A DNA stretch of 46,085 nt. Origin: Symbiodinium natans. Lineage: Eukaryota > Sar > Dinophyceae > Suessiales > Symbiodiniaceae. Where the stretch lies: assembly GCA_905221605.1 (NCBI GenBank), contig CAJNDS010002521.1, positions 334,704 through 380,788 on the forward strand. Reading direction: 5' to 3'. The notes under the pieces are model-generated. The model worked only from the letters and a program-made list of their open reading frames with translations. It had not been told where the DNA came from and ran no database searches. Below are positions 27,429-38,638 of this stretch, piece after piece (the stretch's first letter is position 1; every line of letters starts with the position of its first letter). Made by a program: the position numbers and the translations under genes.

Positions 27429-27811
27429 GCGCAGCAGCAAGAAATAAGCTTGTAAACTTGACACAAGCTGACATACGTCCATGTCTTGTTTTCTGTTCCG
27501 CAGGCGCACTCGCTGTGCTTGCCGAGCGAGAAGAATCAAATCATTGCGCTCGTCTACGTTTAGAGCAGACTCCTTGGGCGCGCAGCCGAGTGCTGCGCTC
27601 CAGGGTGAACACAGTTCGCTTGCGGCTGCGTGGCTTTGAGGCAGCCGGTCGCTTAAAGTGCCATTGCTTCACTTTGCGTCTTTCCTCTACACGGCATTCC
27701 TCGCCTGGAAGAGAAGCTCTTGCGCCAGGTGGCGTACCTTATGCATGGATCACATGCTCTTCTGACTTACACCCAGCGAAGAGCTGTGAGCTGTTAGTTG
27801 CTAACACAAAA
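27429..27811. other. 3' flank of the mobile gene, no clear coding exon
   Basis: No domain is recognised. On the minus strand a CTTCTCTTCCAG acceptor at 27705 is followed by an open stretch (EECRVEERRKVKQWHFKRPA) to a stop at 27541. It could be a decayed last exon of the DDE-like domain, but its phase does not match the best donor at 27852-27856. Confidence 0.25.
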
Positions 27812-30800
27812 TCACACTGTTTCACTGCGACCCAGTGACTCATATACTATTGGAAGATGAATGGGATCCAGACAAAGGCATTTCAAATTCGGCATGATTC
27901 GTCGCAGGAGTGTATACACTTTGAGAGAGGCACTATCTGACGCGACGCATTGAGTCTGATTCAAGCCTTGCAGTGGAAGTCTGTCGGACAGCGCAGCGCA
28001 AACAACTTCGGCTTTCTCAGATGAAACCGGAATCATAGCCAGAACAGCACTGCTGCACCCGCGAACAGTCAGGACCTTTCTCAGAGCGCTCTCGTCATCG
28101 AAGGGAGCCTCATCTCTTACTGCCTTTGCAGCTCGCCAAGGCGCCTGGCCGAGCACTGGCAGAGTACATTTCATCGTGCCATCTATGGACAGGTACTGAA
28201 ATTCTCTCTTCTGCAAGAAAAATGTCATGGCATCGTTCTGCAGTGTCCTCAAGGCAGGAGACGAGAATATGTCTTCGATGATGGGCCACCAATCTTTGAC
28301 GTGACGAGGCATTAGTGAAGCCAGCTCACAGCCTGCTGCCATCATCGATACCAATATTCGCGGAGTAGCAGCTTTGCATTTAGCGTTGCACAAGAGTAAT
28401 TCCCGATAGACAACGTCTGCGAAGTCGACCGTGTAATAGATGTTCCTTACTCTGCGCAAGGTACTTGAGCCGTCCACCGTTGCTTTGTTCCAGAATTGTG
28501 GTCCAGCGCCAGAGAACACCAGCCGAATAGACCGATCAATGGCGTTGGTGTTATCAGTCAGCGGCGGTGACACCGTTTCCCGGAGAATTTCAGCACTTCT
28601 GGCTATGTAACAGGAACTCGTCCGCGAAGCAATTTGATCGCTGTCGAAAAGTGCACACACGATCTTTAATTGTTTTGTGCCACTGCAAACACATTGCCGT
28701 CGCTCGGCGTGGTAAACACGAATGTGATCACTGAGTCGAGCAGGGCGATTGAAGACGCGAAAAGGACATATAGGGCGCCGCCTTTCTCGATTTCTTTGCA
28801 TAACGCTTGCGACTTCATTTTTCATGCTGGCCAAGAGAATGTCTCCGACAGTGACCATCGGCTCCTCATCTTCATCTTCCTCATACGGACCAGCAGCATG
28901 ACACTCATCGGCAGAGTCATCGTCCGGTCCGGCGTATTCGCAATGGTCGGCCATTCCCTCAGCCCAATCACCATCGACGACATTAGCACCTGCATGTAGC
29001 TGCAGTAATATGGATGAATCATTGTTGGCAACTTCCCTTTCCGCGACCTTGCGCTTCTTGTCGAAGAGCTTGAACGTGACCAAGCTGGCACCGTCAATGG
29101 CATCATCTGCAAACTTGCGCAGCTCCTCCCGCTTCATTTTCATAACGAATTTTCCATCACTGAGTTCCACATTCCCGTCGTCTTGTACTTTGCATGACAC
29201 GCAGTGCGGCCTTCCTTGGTTTTCGGAGTGCAACAAATAGAGACCTGGTTCCTGGACATCTAAGCCTAGAGACGGACAGACGTGTAGGCTTGCGAACGCA
29301 ATCACGTCTGCGTACGACCGAGATCCAACTCTCAAAGCCTCGGTGTTCTGCTGCGAACTCTTGCACAGCTCTGAAATCACGGCCTGTTTCTTCGTTGGCA
29401 GCAGTCGGCTGACTGCAAGGGGAATGCAGTTGCCTGGCTGCAGCAACTGCTGCTCCACCTCAGTTTCTTCTCGATCTGACACCCCATTGCACAGCTCCCT
29501 AAAATATAAATGCCTTTTCTCGAGAATCTTGACTTTGAAGCCTGTTGTGTCAAGAATCGCAGCCTCGGATTTTTTGCAAAGGTCCTCGATGCTCTGAGCT
29601 TCTTCAAGGCCGCCAACGCGCAGGCCATCAAAGTGCAGGGACAAGTGGTTGTGGGTAATGGTGCTCATATAGTCTTCCCACGCTTCCAGCACCCAGTCTT
29701 CCACAGCAGCGTAGAGATAGAACAAGGCCGAGGCCTGAGGATTTCGTTTTTCTTCCATGGATCTGACTCTTTCAAACACTTGAGGCAGCAGCGAACACGC
29801 TAGCCATCGCAGACATCGTGCAGTCCTTTGGAAATTGAGTAGAAATCCGTTGTTGCTGTGCGATGTAGGAATACAACCACCGAATAAGACTTCATGAAGC
29901 ATCTTCTTGCCCAACTTCACTGAAGTTTTCAGCTTTGAAAGGCACACATCATCCCTTGCTTCTGCACACTGCTCAAGAGGTTCCCAAATATATTCGGGAA
30001 GCTCCTCTTTTGCGCCAAGCTTGAGGAGCAGCTGGTGTAGCAATGTGAACACTGAATTCTCAATGTCCAAGTCGCGTGTGGCGGGGCAAAGAAACCGTAG
30101 CATCTTCCTTGAGCAACTTTGCGCACCGAAGCCTTGCAAGTAGGCTCGGGTGCGCAGCATGTCCTGAAAATTCCGATTATAAATGCATCTTGTAGCTGGA
30201 ACCAGACTGGTTTTGGAACTCAATCGAATCTTCTTCTGAGACGCGCCATCAGCAGACTGCGCCGCGTCCGATAAGTCGTTGCGCGCGAGATCTGAGAATG
30301 TCTTCTCGGTGGCTTGAAGCTTGCGAAGGCGCTCCTCAGTCTCCTTGATCTTCTCAGAAATCTCAGGCGGCGCTTTCCCGCGACCTCGCTTCTTCAACTT
30401 CTTTAAGCCGGCCTCAAGGTACGACAGAACGGTACAGACGTTGGATTCTCGATCTGGGCAGCTTGATATATAGTTCATGAGACTGTGTTTATCATGCATC
30501 TCGTTGTGAACAGTGTCTGCCGGAAGAACTTCAAGTTCGGGAAACACATCAAATAATTTCTTGTCCAGTTTAATGGCAGGCAACACCGCATCCTTCAACT
30601 GGGCATGGTCTTCTCCTGCCTGAAGAAGAAAGCCCTCTGACAATAGAGCTTTCCACATGTCCTCTCTCGACATGTCTGCAGGATGCTCCAGTGGCAATTT
30701 CAGGTATTTAAACATACCCGCAGTGAAAACACCTTTGCCCTTAGACAGGCAAAAGTCCCTGACCGCGTTTGCTACATTCTTCAGCAGCACCAACTTTTCC

Positions 30801-31485
30801 TTCATCAACTCTTGGCTTGTGGTGTCCACTGGAATCTGCAGCAGGTCATCGTTGATGATTTCTGATCTTTTCTTCGGAGCCAAGCCGCAAGCCTCTCGCA
30901 TCAGGTCCTCCGTCAGCGGTTTGTTGGCATAGGCTTCGATCAAGTCAAGGCATTCTGCTGCGCTGTACAAAGTTTCGAACGCATGCTGTATCTGCAAAGC
31001 TGCTGCAATGCATGGACCACTTCTCAAAAATTCTTTCAGAGAATCATCCCTGCAGAAGTAACCGTCCAGGTGCGCGTCTGGATAGGAGTTGCGGATGACA
31101 TGTTCATTAATGAAGCGAGCCATTGGTTTCCACACCAGTGATCGTCTGAGAATAGATGGAAAGTTTGCTTCTGTGACTCCCATAAATCTCATAATCCTGT
31201 TGACTTCGCAACGCTTCCACCCAACCAGCTCGATCATACGTGTGCTCATTCCATATGGCCTGCGGCCGGCAATTCCGTCCGCGGACATAGTTTTCTTGTA
31301 TAAATCTTCCCTCATGCGCCTATTGGTTTCGGGTGCTTCCTGCGCAGTCAACATGATGGCGCCCGCCGCCTGCTCCACTTGCTTGCGCATCTCTGTCTCA
31401 TCATACCAGATGTTGGGATCAATGAATTTATGGCTGGGCGAGTAAACTGCGTCGAGGTGAGCGCTGTAAAGCGACTGGCCAACTC
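27812..31485 (-). CDS. Large exon: SF3 helicase C-part, cysteine-protease-like module, zinc finger, DDE-like domain
   Basis: The exon starts after a GTCTTAG acceptor at 31486 with GVGQSLYSAHLDAVYSPSHK and runs 1,224 codons. The ATG at 31390 begins only the ORF, not the protein. Using that ATG as residue 1: helicase core IMLTAQEAPE (12-21), KKTMSADGIAGRRPYG (32-47) and the sensor/arginine region GVTEANFPSILRR (71-83); a basic coiled region near 340; an FDGLRV motif at 587, perhaps polymerase-like; a cysteine-protease-like set with C655 (PGNCIPLA), H729 (GRPHCV) and D745; an acidic linker; a C2H2-like finger that lacks its second Cys (C875, H889, H894); then RNase-H/DDE-like D1070 (LSIDGTMK), D1152 (ASDSAS) and D1175-x-x-H (LDPIHL). 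The stop follows 15 residues later, so the last catalytic residue is missing. Role: replication or transposition protein of a mobile element. Confidence 0.7.
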
Positions 31486-31575
31486 CTAAGACAAGCGCAG
31501 TAGTAGGACTTGCAGCGAAACTTGTTATTAATCAAAGCAACAACAGAAGCACTATAATATTTTGGCTCAAGGCAC

Positions 31576-31660
31576 CTCCAGGACTAACGCCGATGAAGCA
31601 GCGAACTACGTTGTCACCACGCTTTGCAAGACTGATCGCCGCCTGGCAGCATTGGAAAAC
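31576..31660 (-). CDS. Exon: SF3 helicase Walker A region
   Basis: Between CAATCTAAG|G and GGAG|GTGCC. Reads VFQCCQAAISLAKRGDNVVR then CFIGVSPGG; across the next intron (31486-31575) it becomes SPGGVGQSLYS. Both introns are GT-AG and the joined frame is exact. The P-loop position normally held by Lys is Gln (GVGQS). Confidence 0.75.
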
Positions 31661-31772
31661 CTTAGATTGCAGGGGAAACACAACGGTAGCGCAGCCATGA
31701 TGTCTTATGAACACAAACACCTCAGACTAGGCTGTTGTTATGCTTCAGTGCTCCCTCAGATAGACCAGCAAC

Positions 31773-34719
31773 TTCATTGTTGAGCCAGAATGTTTCCATG
31801 TAGAAGCGATCCAGCCTCTCGGAAGCTTCCTGCAATACTGGATCGGGGAGACTTGGCCGCAGAGCATGCGGAATGTGCAGATAAATATTGTCGCTTGGTC
31901 GCCCTTCGACCCAAGTCACGTGGCTGCCGTCTCCGCGGTCGTAATGTAGGGCGCAGTCCAAATAGCTAACACCAGCAGCACGAGTCTGCGCACTGTCGCA
32001 CCACTCCACAACAAGGTTAAATATCTTGTCCTCGATCAATTTGTTTTGCAAAGTCCACCCAGCCTTGGACAAAGCATCGGCCGTGCGGGCACCTCTGCTT
32101 CCGTGCTCAGCGCCTCCTCCTTCCTCCGCGCCCGCTTGTTCCGCTGCAGGCCGGCCTCGCTGCGCTTTTCTAGGTAAGCAACTCTGCGCCTTGTCTTCAC
32201 AGGCGTTGAGCAGCTGGACATCAGAGCCATTGCAATTTGCGTGAAGAGCATCGATGTTGCTCAGAACTTCGTCGTCGTTTCGCATGGAATCACCTTCCAT
32301 CAGTCTGAATAGACCTTCTAGTCGAAGACAAAATTTCTTGCAACGAGCGAGCGTCCCTTCTGGCGGAACGCCCCGATGCAGCGTGAAGGCGCCGTGGTGG
32401 AAAAAATAAAGATTTCCTGAGTGGCAGCGCATGTGTGTGTCGCCTTCGACTATCCACAGAAGCATCACCAACTCTCTCACATGCACATCGGTAAGGCGCA
32501 GCCGGTAAACTGCAAGGGCGCCAATGCACAGTCGCAGCAGATCCTCTTGCAGATGTGGAAAACGTTGTGTAGCCTGCGCGCGAAGAGTACGTATCTTCTG
32601 TGGAATCGTGGCCTCTGTGACATTCTGCAAAGGTGCCACGGTTCTCAGCGATCTTTGTGCAATGGTTCGTAGCTGACGGAAGGACTCCTTGAATTCTGGT
32701 ATGCTTGTTGGAGCGCCCTCTTTGCGACGACGCTGCCGCGCCCGGGCCAGCACTTCGCTATTGAAATCATTCCCCACTACATCATGCGGCGACAAGTCTC
32801 TGCACGTCGGCTCCTGGGAGAGCTGTTGCTCGGGTTCTTGCCGAGCGGCTTCGTCGCGGAGCACGGCCTCGTTCGTCTCAGGAGCCAGGAGCAGATCGCG
32901 AGGGACTTCTATGTCCTCGTCCGGCGCTTCCCCATAGTCTGGAAGGTCGAAGGATGCTTGGCTTTGCGCCTCGTCCATAGCGCTGGAACCCCCAAGACAG
33001 TCCCTGTCAGCGCAGCGGTGCAGGATCTCGCGAAGCTCCTCATCTGAGCTCGGGTAGTCGCCTGGCAAGCCTTGACGAGCTGAAAACCCTTGACTCAGAA
33101 GCGATGATCGCTGCCAGATCGGATGTCCTGTAGCCGTGCCAGGGAGCAACTCGAAGGGAAGCCACTCATGACCATCTGCGTACCAGACTCCCAAGTTCGC
33201 TCGAATCAGGACCGGGTGAATGCACATTGGAATTGCAGCCATGGCCAGCTGGTTGCTTTCATCGGAACGAACGCGCACATGGTGCAATACTAGTGCGCAG
33301 TGTGCTTTGTGCAAAGAGCCCAAGCGTCCAGCTCGCGCGGCGCGGATGTAGCATCGACCCTGGACCTGGCCTAGCGGTTTCTTGCAAAGAGCACATATAT
33401 TTTGTTCTGTGCTCGTAGTCGGAACTTGACTTGAGGGCGAGTAATTTGGAAACATGACGAGCTGAAGCAATGTTTGCGGAGGAAGCCAAGCAAGGCTGTC
33501 GTGCTCGGTAAGCAAAACATCTCCGAACTCTAGTCCATAAAAGCGGTTTTCGTTGGGATGAAACCAAGCCCGGCGTGCTAGGAATGCCCAAAGTTCAGAC
33601 CAGGTCGGCGTATCTTTGAAACGAATAACCATAGCTCTTGAGAGCGGACGTGCTCCAATCCTCAGAAGAAAATAACGCGGATTTGGTGTCGCGGCATTGC
33701 AAAGCGGCAGTGGAGGCACGACCATAAACAGCAGTGACGCTATATCCAGACCGTAGGTGACGACCGGAAGTACTTCGGAGCCGGAGGCCCAGAAGTTGCG
33801 GTCGCTACCAACACGCACGATCGGAATTTGGCCCGGCTGCGCCTGCATCCGAGTGGATGGTATCCCTGGCATCTGAAAGACCCAAATTGTTTTTGGTTGC
33901 TCACAAGGAGCATAGATCTCCGGACAGGAATCACGCAGTGCTGTAGAACCTCCATTGCAATCTTCTGCCACACGCTCAGAAACTTCTGGGCAGTCAACCA
34001 AAGCCTGGCTGGCGCCGCCCAGCACATGCAACGCAGGTCGCTTTTCTTCAATGGAAGAAAGTCGCACGGGTCCTTCGTCGACTTGGTGCGATTCTTTAGA
34101 GCCCTGCTTTTCTTCTTGAACCAAGTAACATTGAAGCGTCACAGCAGCGGTTCCGGCTTCGCTGCGCCAGAGATCTGGAAGAACACTGCCGTCTTCTGGA
34201 TCGGCCAATTCAATCAGGAAGCTCTGCTTTGCAAGCGGCAGCTTCTCGGCTTCTGCGTGGAGGTACCGGAAAAGCATTTTGTGCCTGTGCTGCTGAAAAA
34301 AATCTAGAATGACTCGTGCTCTGTAGAGCACGCGTTCCCATCTCCGTTTGCTCATGACTTGGCGTTCATGAGGATCTGGCAGTAGTTGCAAAAGGGCAGG
34401 AATCTCCAGGAGGGTATGGACGTGCTTCTGTAGGATACCGACCACTGTCGCACGGAACTTGCTGCCAGTGCCATGGGCTCGACCGGTCTGAAGTTCTTGC
34501 CAGAGCTCTCCTGCGTGCTTGTAGCATTGTGCCAGAGCACCAGTAACCTCCGCTAGAGCGGACCCGCCGACAAAATCCTTGTAATTCACGCGCCCACAAA
34601 CATCACAGGACCGCAGTGGCATGCTCTGCATGTGAGACGCACAGAACCAATGTCGACACGCGGGACAGACCGCCCACATATGAACCTCAATGGCCTGCTC
34701 CTTGCTGCATAGAGAACAC
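31773..34719 (-). CDS. Large exon: zinc-finger protein leading into D5-like helicase N-part
   Basis: Starts after CTCCCATGCCAG|G. The N-terminal zinc-binding domain has CSLC, then WAVCPACRHWFCASH, CDVC and the DFVGGSALAE tail, the same layout as the exon at 34913-35954. A second Cys/His cluster follows (ICALCKKPLG, with GRCYIRAAR and HKAHC). The middle is acidic and low-complexity. The C-part (SYLDCALHYDRGDG, RPSLPDPVL, RFYMETFWLNNE) resembles the region just before the ATPase of D5-type helicases; the GT donor GAA|GTTGCT follows directly and joins to VFQCCQAAISLAKR. The genomic ORF continues to 31722 through the intron, which is not coding. About 982 codons. Confidence 0.65.
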
Positions 34720-34912
34720 CTGGCATGGGAGAAAACACACTGAACTTCAAGCCTTGCACAATCTAGTCGGATTACGCCAACAAGACACACTGACACATTG
34801 AAGTTAAAGCGAATAAGCCTGATAGCACACACAGGACAACAATCCTTCGCCAGGATACAAACTGTATATATAAAGACAAACGTCTGGCCTGATAGAGGTG
34901 TCTCTTCGTCGC

Positions 34913-35954
34913 ACAGGTGTCAGCAGTGGATTCAGGACTGGCTGCGTGCTCGAGCCATCTCTCGAAATAACCCACACAAACAATGTAGAGAATGCTGGAG
35001 GAGCTAGAGGTTCTTCACGAGCCAGGCGCCCCCCACCAAGTCTGCGTCCATTGAGCATCAGCTCAATGGACTGATTGTCCCACTTCAAGACAACCTCATT
35101 CGGAGAATTGGCTGCCGCGATCGCTTCAAGCACAGGGCCTGTTGGCCCTGCGACGGGCGTGGCGCCCGTTATTCCGAGGCTGACTCTGCAAGCATGAGTG
35201 TATGGATTCTCCAGAAGCACGTATGAGCGTCGATTGCTGCCGTGAGTTTTTTGCACCGACAAAAACACTTCTGGTGTTCGGCGCCAAAGTCAAAGAGAAA
35301 CGGGCAGCTCCGAAAAGTGGATGACCTGACACCCAGCCACTCACATTTCTCCCTGGAAGATGGAGAGGAAGACATTGCCAAGACACCACCGCCCGAGGAG
35401 GTATCTGGTGCAGAAGCGGCAGCTGCGGAATGTCAAAGCTAATGGATAAAGCCTGCCTGAAAAGATTGGCTGCTGCCAGCAGTGTTCGGTCACTGCGAGC
35501 AAGCTCCGGCACATTGAGAAATAGGTGCTTTCCAACCCAGTATTCTTCATTGCCCATTGCTTCACTGGTCTCCCGACTGCAGGCGGCAAGTGCGCGAATG
35601 AAGTTGAAGTCTGAGCAGTAAAATGTCAGTCCATGTAGAAAGTTCGCAGGAACCTGGACAGGAGCTCTCGGTGAAGCGCACCGGCGCGCCCACCTTCGGG
35701 CGCCACCATGCGATTGTCTGCCCCGGGCATCTGTGTTCTCCCGAGTGCTGTGAAATTCATCAGAATCCAAGCCTGCGCCTTCCAAGATTTCGGAGCCGCC
35801 GACGTAGTCCATGAACTGGTTCGGGCAACGAAGACAAAGCCTTCTCGGAGATCTTCGGGCGTGACGGTCGCACATCCAGGTCGAGCACAATGGGCAGACG
35901 ACCCATCTTGGACTTGAGAGCACATCGTGGAATCCACAGAGCACGCAAGTGATC
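34913..35954 (-). CDS. Exon with zinc finger, F-box-like and beta-sandwich module, frameshifted
   Basis: Begins after GGGTCGCAG|G; the ORF itself has no ATG (first possible codon TTG at 35965). The zinc finger is CVLC, then WVVCPLCSTWMCDRH, CLRC and DYVGGSEILE. An F-box-like helix pair follows (FIRALAACSRETSEAMGNEE), then a beta-rich part (VSGWVSGHPLFGAARFSLTL) paralogous to the end of the exon at 36073-38390. At a run of six T (35247-35252; A on the coding strand) the frame shifts by one base; the other frame continues the same domain (VLKWDNQSIELMLNGRRLGG) to a GT or GC donor near 34913. Either decay or a homopolymer sequencing error. Confidence 0.58.
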
Positions 35955-36072
35955 CTGCGACCCAAAGAACGGTGTCCGACTCACAACTGATGCAAATCTG
36001 AAAACTACAACACAAAAGATTAAAACGCATCTTTTGGAGGCAAGCAGCCTTGAGCGGTGGCAGACTGGCGAC

Positions 36073-38390
36073 GGAAGAGGTTGCAACAGCACTTGTTCCT
36101 CCACGCTACGAGATCGCATCCAGATGCGCAGGGAAAGCTTTGCCAGTGGGTCAGGGCCATCTAAGGCGTTTGCTCGAGTCCTTAAAGCCAACACACACGC
36201 TTCGTCAATCGAGAGCTCAAAGACATGTTCGCTCCATCGGACATCGAATCGATGAGAACGATTGGCGCGAAGACAAGGCCGGCCACTCACCACGCTTGGC
36301 TGAGGAGGCGAGCCGTGGAAACTGCAGGAAACAACGGAGTTGCTACGGAGAAGATTGTCGAGACGGCACGAAGCCTCCCTGCAGTCGCGCAGACTCGACC
36401 AGTCACGCACTCCGATATACATGCCCACTGCGGTTGCAGGCAGCCGCAATTCAAAACTGGCAGCGCCAACCAAGGGGTCGGAAGACTCGAACCCCGTCAC
36501 AGGTCCGCTGCTGAACGGGACTGCACTCCAATCTAAAAGGACATTTTTTGGAAAGATCTGCATCATTGCCAGCTGTTTGACGCTTACGACAACCGCCTGC
36601 GCAGCCAGGTACACCTCGCGCATCCAACGCACTCTGCCGGTATCCTGAAACTCTTCAGTGTTCAGCGAGACAACTCGCCCACGCCAATGCTTGCCACTGC
36701 GAACTGAATCCCGCATGGCCTTTGAAGTACTGGCTAAAGCATGGAGGTATTCGAACGAAAAAAAGAAGCTGGGGAGGCTGTGTAGAAGCTCTGCTGGAAA
36801 GGACCCTCCAGCGACATCCAGCGGTGCGCGTGGATGCCTGGCTTGGGAGTACCAATCATGTCTCAAGTCCCAAATGCCATCATCGGAAGAATACGAGTCG
36901 AGGTCATCTTCTGTGGGCAAGTAAACAGCATGCACGGGCTGCAGCTGCGCGAGGTCCTGCCGAGCTTGGCCCTGGAAAGTTGAGACGTCCGGTGTTTCAA
37001 ACTGGATCTCACGCCAAATCTCAACTATGTCAGCTGCAGATTCAGAAGCCTCTTTGCCGCCGCAGTAATCTGTCGAGCCTCCCCTTGCATCGCACCAAGC
37101 CGCCAGCATATCTTCTGTTTCTTTCTCAAGCCTTGGAACCTCGTCGACGAAAGCTGTTGGATAGTGCTCAGGATGACAACACACAACCAACATTCGAGCC
37201 ACTCTGACGTCGTAATATTTTTCTAGTAGATGTCGATAGACATTCAGCTGCAGTCTGTAGTGAACTCCTGTGCAGTCTGCAAGGTGACATAGTGGAGAAC
37301 GCATATGGTAGGCTGAATTGAACTTGCCGGGTAGACCAGCAGTGCGTTTCCAGTCAACCAGTACCATCTCCCCGTTGGGAAGACGAGCGCAAAAGTCGAT
37401 AGATCCAGCAAGTCGTTCTTCGTCTCCAAAAATAGTCCACTCAGTTCGCCAAGCTGTGAGATCTTTTGCACACTTGGACAGAAACGAGCGCAACATTCTG
37501 ACTTCAGGCGAAACCTGTGGCACAGAATGGCCATTGATGAGCGCTTCGAAAAGGTAATGCATGTAGGTGCCATAGTGCGCTGCCTCTCGGCCACGAGCCT
37601 CCCACATTGCTTTGATGTCATCAGGAGACAAGGTAAGTTGGTCAAGCTCAGCTGCAATGTCTTGAGTTGAGGAAAGATCCCTTAGAAGCTGGCTGATACG
37701 CTCATCATCTCTTGGGCTGCCAGAATACAGATCCAAAATTTCGGGACAGAAAATGCCAAGCCTGCTCATCCATGTAAAGGAGACTTCCGGTTTCAGGTAC
37801 CCAGCCCGAGGCCAGTTCCTGCCGCTCATCATCCTGGCGATCACATTGTCCGCTTCAAACGGCGCGCAGAAAGCATGGATCATCCCAGTGACCGAGCCCA
37901 GGGTTCGCTGGCCGTCTACGAAGTATGTGTGATCAGAAGATCGAAATGCGATTCTGAAGTCTCTTGCATGGGGGTGGATCATCTTCAGCACCTCCACATT
38001 GGGGGCCGGGTCAAACTGCATCGGCGAGATCGGAAAGGTTGCTGAACTGGGCTGGATCAGTCGAGGCCAAGGTCCATCCATGCGGGCTAAGCGAGCAGCT
38101 TTGCGCTCGCAAGCCTCCAGTCCGGACTGGGTGCGTCGCTTCCGTTGAAATGCAGTCATGAACACTTCGGCTCGTAAAGCACCTGTCAAGCACACTGCTT
38201 GCCGTCCTCTGTTCTCTTCACATTCTCCGGCATCTTGTTCAGATGTCTGCCGACGTCGATCGCTGCCGCCTTGCACTTCGTGTATTGTGAGCCCAGTGAA
38301 ATGATTCTGCCGATAAAGAATGTATCGCCCAGGCCCCTCAAAGCCTTGCGCAGGACGAATGGAATACCTTCCGGTGGCTCTCATGACAAA
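36073..38390 (-). CDS. Large exon: RecB-type PD-(D/E)XK nuclease with F-box-like and beta-sandwich module
   Basis: Counting from the ATG at 38438 (which lies in the preceding intron): the first part has GRYILYRQNHFTGLTIHE (38-54), the His half of a cysteine-protease-like domain. The nuclease core has GTYMHYLFEAL (290-300), D348 in GSIDF, the D362-x-K364 pair in VLVDWKR, and Q397-x3-Y401 in QLNVYRHLL, i.e. all motifs of the RecB/Cas4-like superfamily including the QxxxY motif. Next an F-box-like segment (YLHALASTSKAMRDSVRSGK, 564-583) and a beta-sandwich region (VTGFESSDPLVGAASFELRL). The donor CTTCC|GTCGCC joins in frame to the zinc-finger exon. The likely role is DNA cutting for a mobile element. 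Confidence 0.7.
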
Positions 38391-38462
38391 CTGCGCAATA
38401 GCAATTGATGACTTACTGTTGATTTCTTTCTTGTTCATGCCAAGTCACCCCAGAGGTGCTAC

Positions 38463-38575
38463 CATGCGGTTGCCATCTTTCAAGACGAAAAATAGGCCAT
38501 GGCCTGCGTAAGGGACCTTGACCCCCACGGCCCGCAAAGCGTCCACCAGGCAAACGTCCCGAAACCGCGGTTCGC
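38463..38575 (-). CDS. Exon: Cys half of a cysteine-protease-like module
   Basis: After CTTGACTCCAAAG|GC it reads DVCLVDALRAVG and GHGLFFVLKDGNRM, then GT donor ATG|GTAGCA. Splicing to 38390 joins it to FVMRATGRYSIRP and NHFTGL. A Cys followed by a helix (CLVDAL) and a distant HF motif are typical of papain/OTU-like proteases, but this is a fold guess only. Confidence 0.5.
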
Positions 38576-38638
38576 CTTTGGAGTCAAGGGAAGATCACGA
38601 AGCAAAACTATGGCAGCTACGCGCCTGTAGTCCGGACG

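Noticed and set aside
27210-31632. A classic transposon bounded by 220-bp terminal inverted repeats with one transposase gene
   Set aside because: The right repeat lies inside the helicase gene (Walker A exon, intron, next exon), coding sequence continues beyond it to 38 kb, and no target-site duplication flanks the pair.
31722-31772. C-terminal residues AGLSEGALKHNNSLV of the 1,036-codon frame as real protein end
   Set aside because: They are intron read-through; the GT-AG intron 31661-31772 restores the helicase sequence exactly.
35245-35255. Programmed -1 frameshift at an A AAA AAC heptamer
   Set aside because: The conserved domain resumes in the +1 frame, not the -1 frame; the -1 frame (IDAHTCFWRIHTLMLAESAS) ends soon and lacks homology.
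35760-36072. C-terminal 104 residues of the 892-codon nuclease frame
   Set aside because: They overlap the zinc-finger exon in another frame and follow a good donor at 36072; this is intron and wrong-frame sequence.
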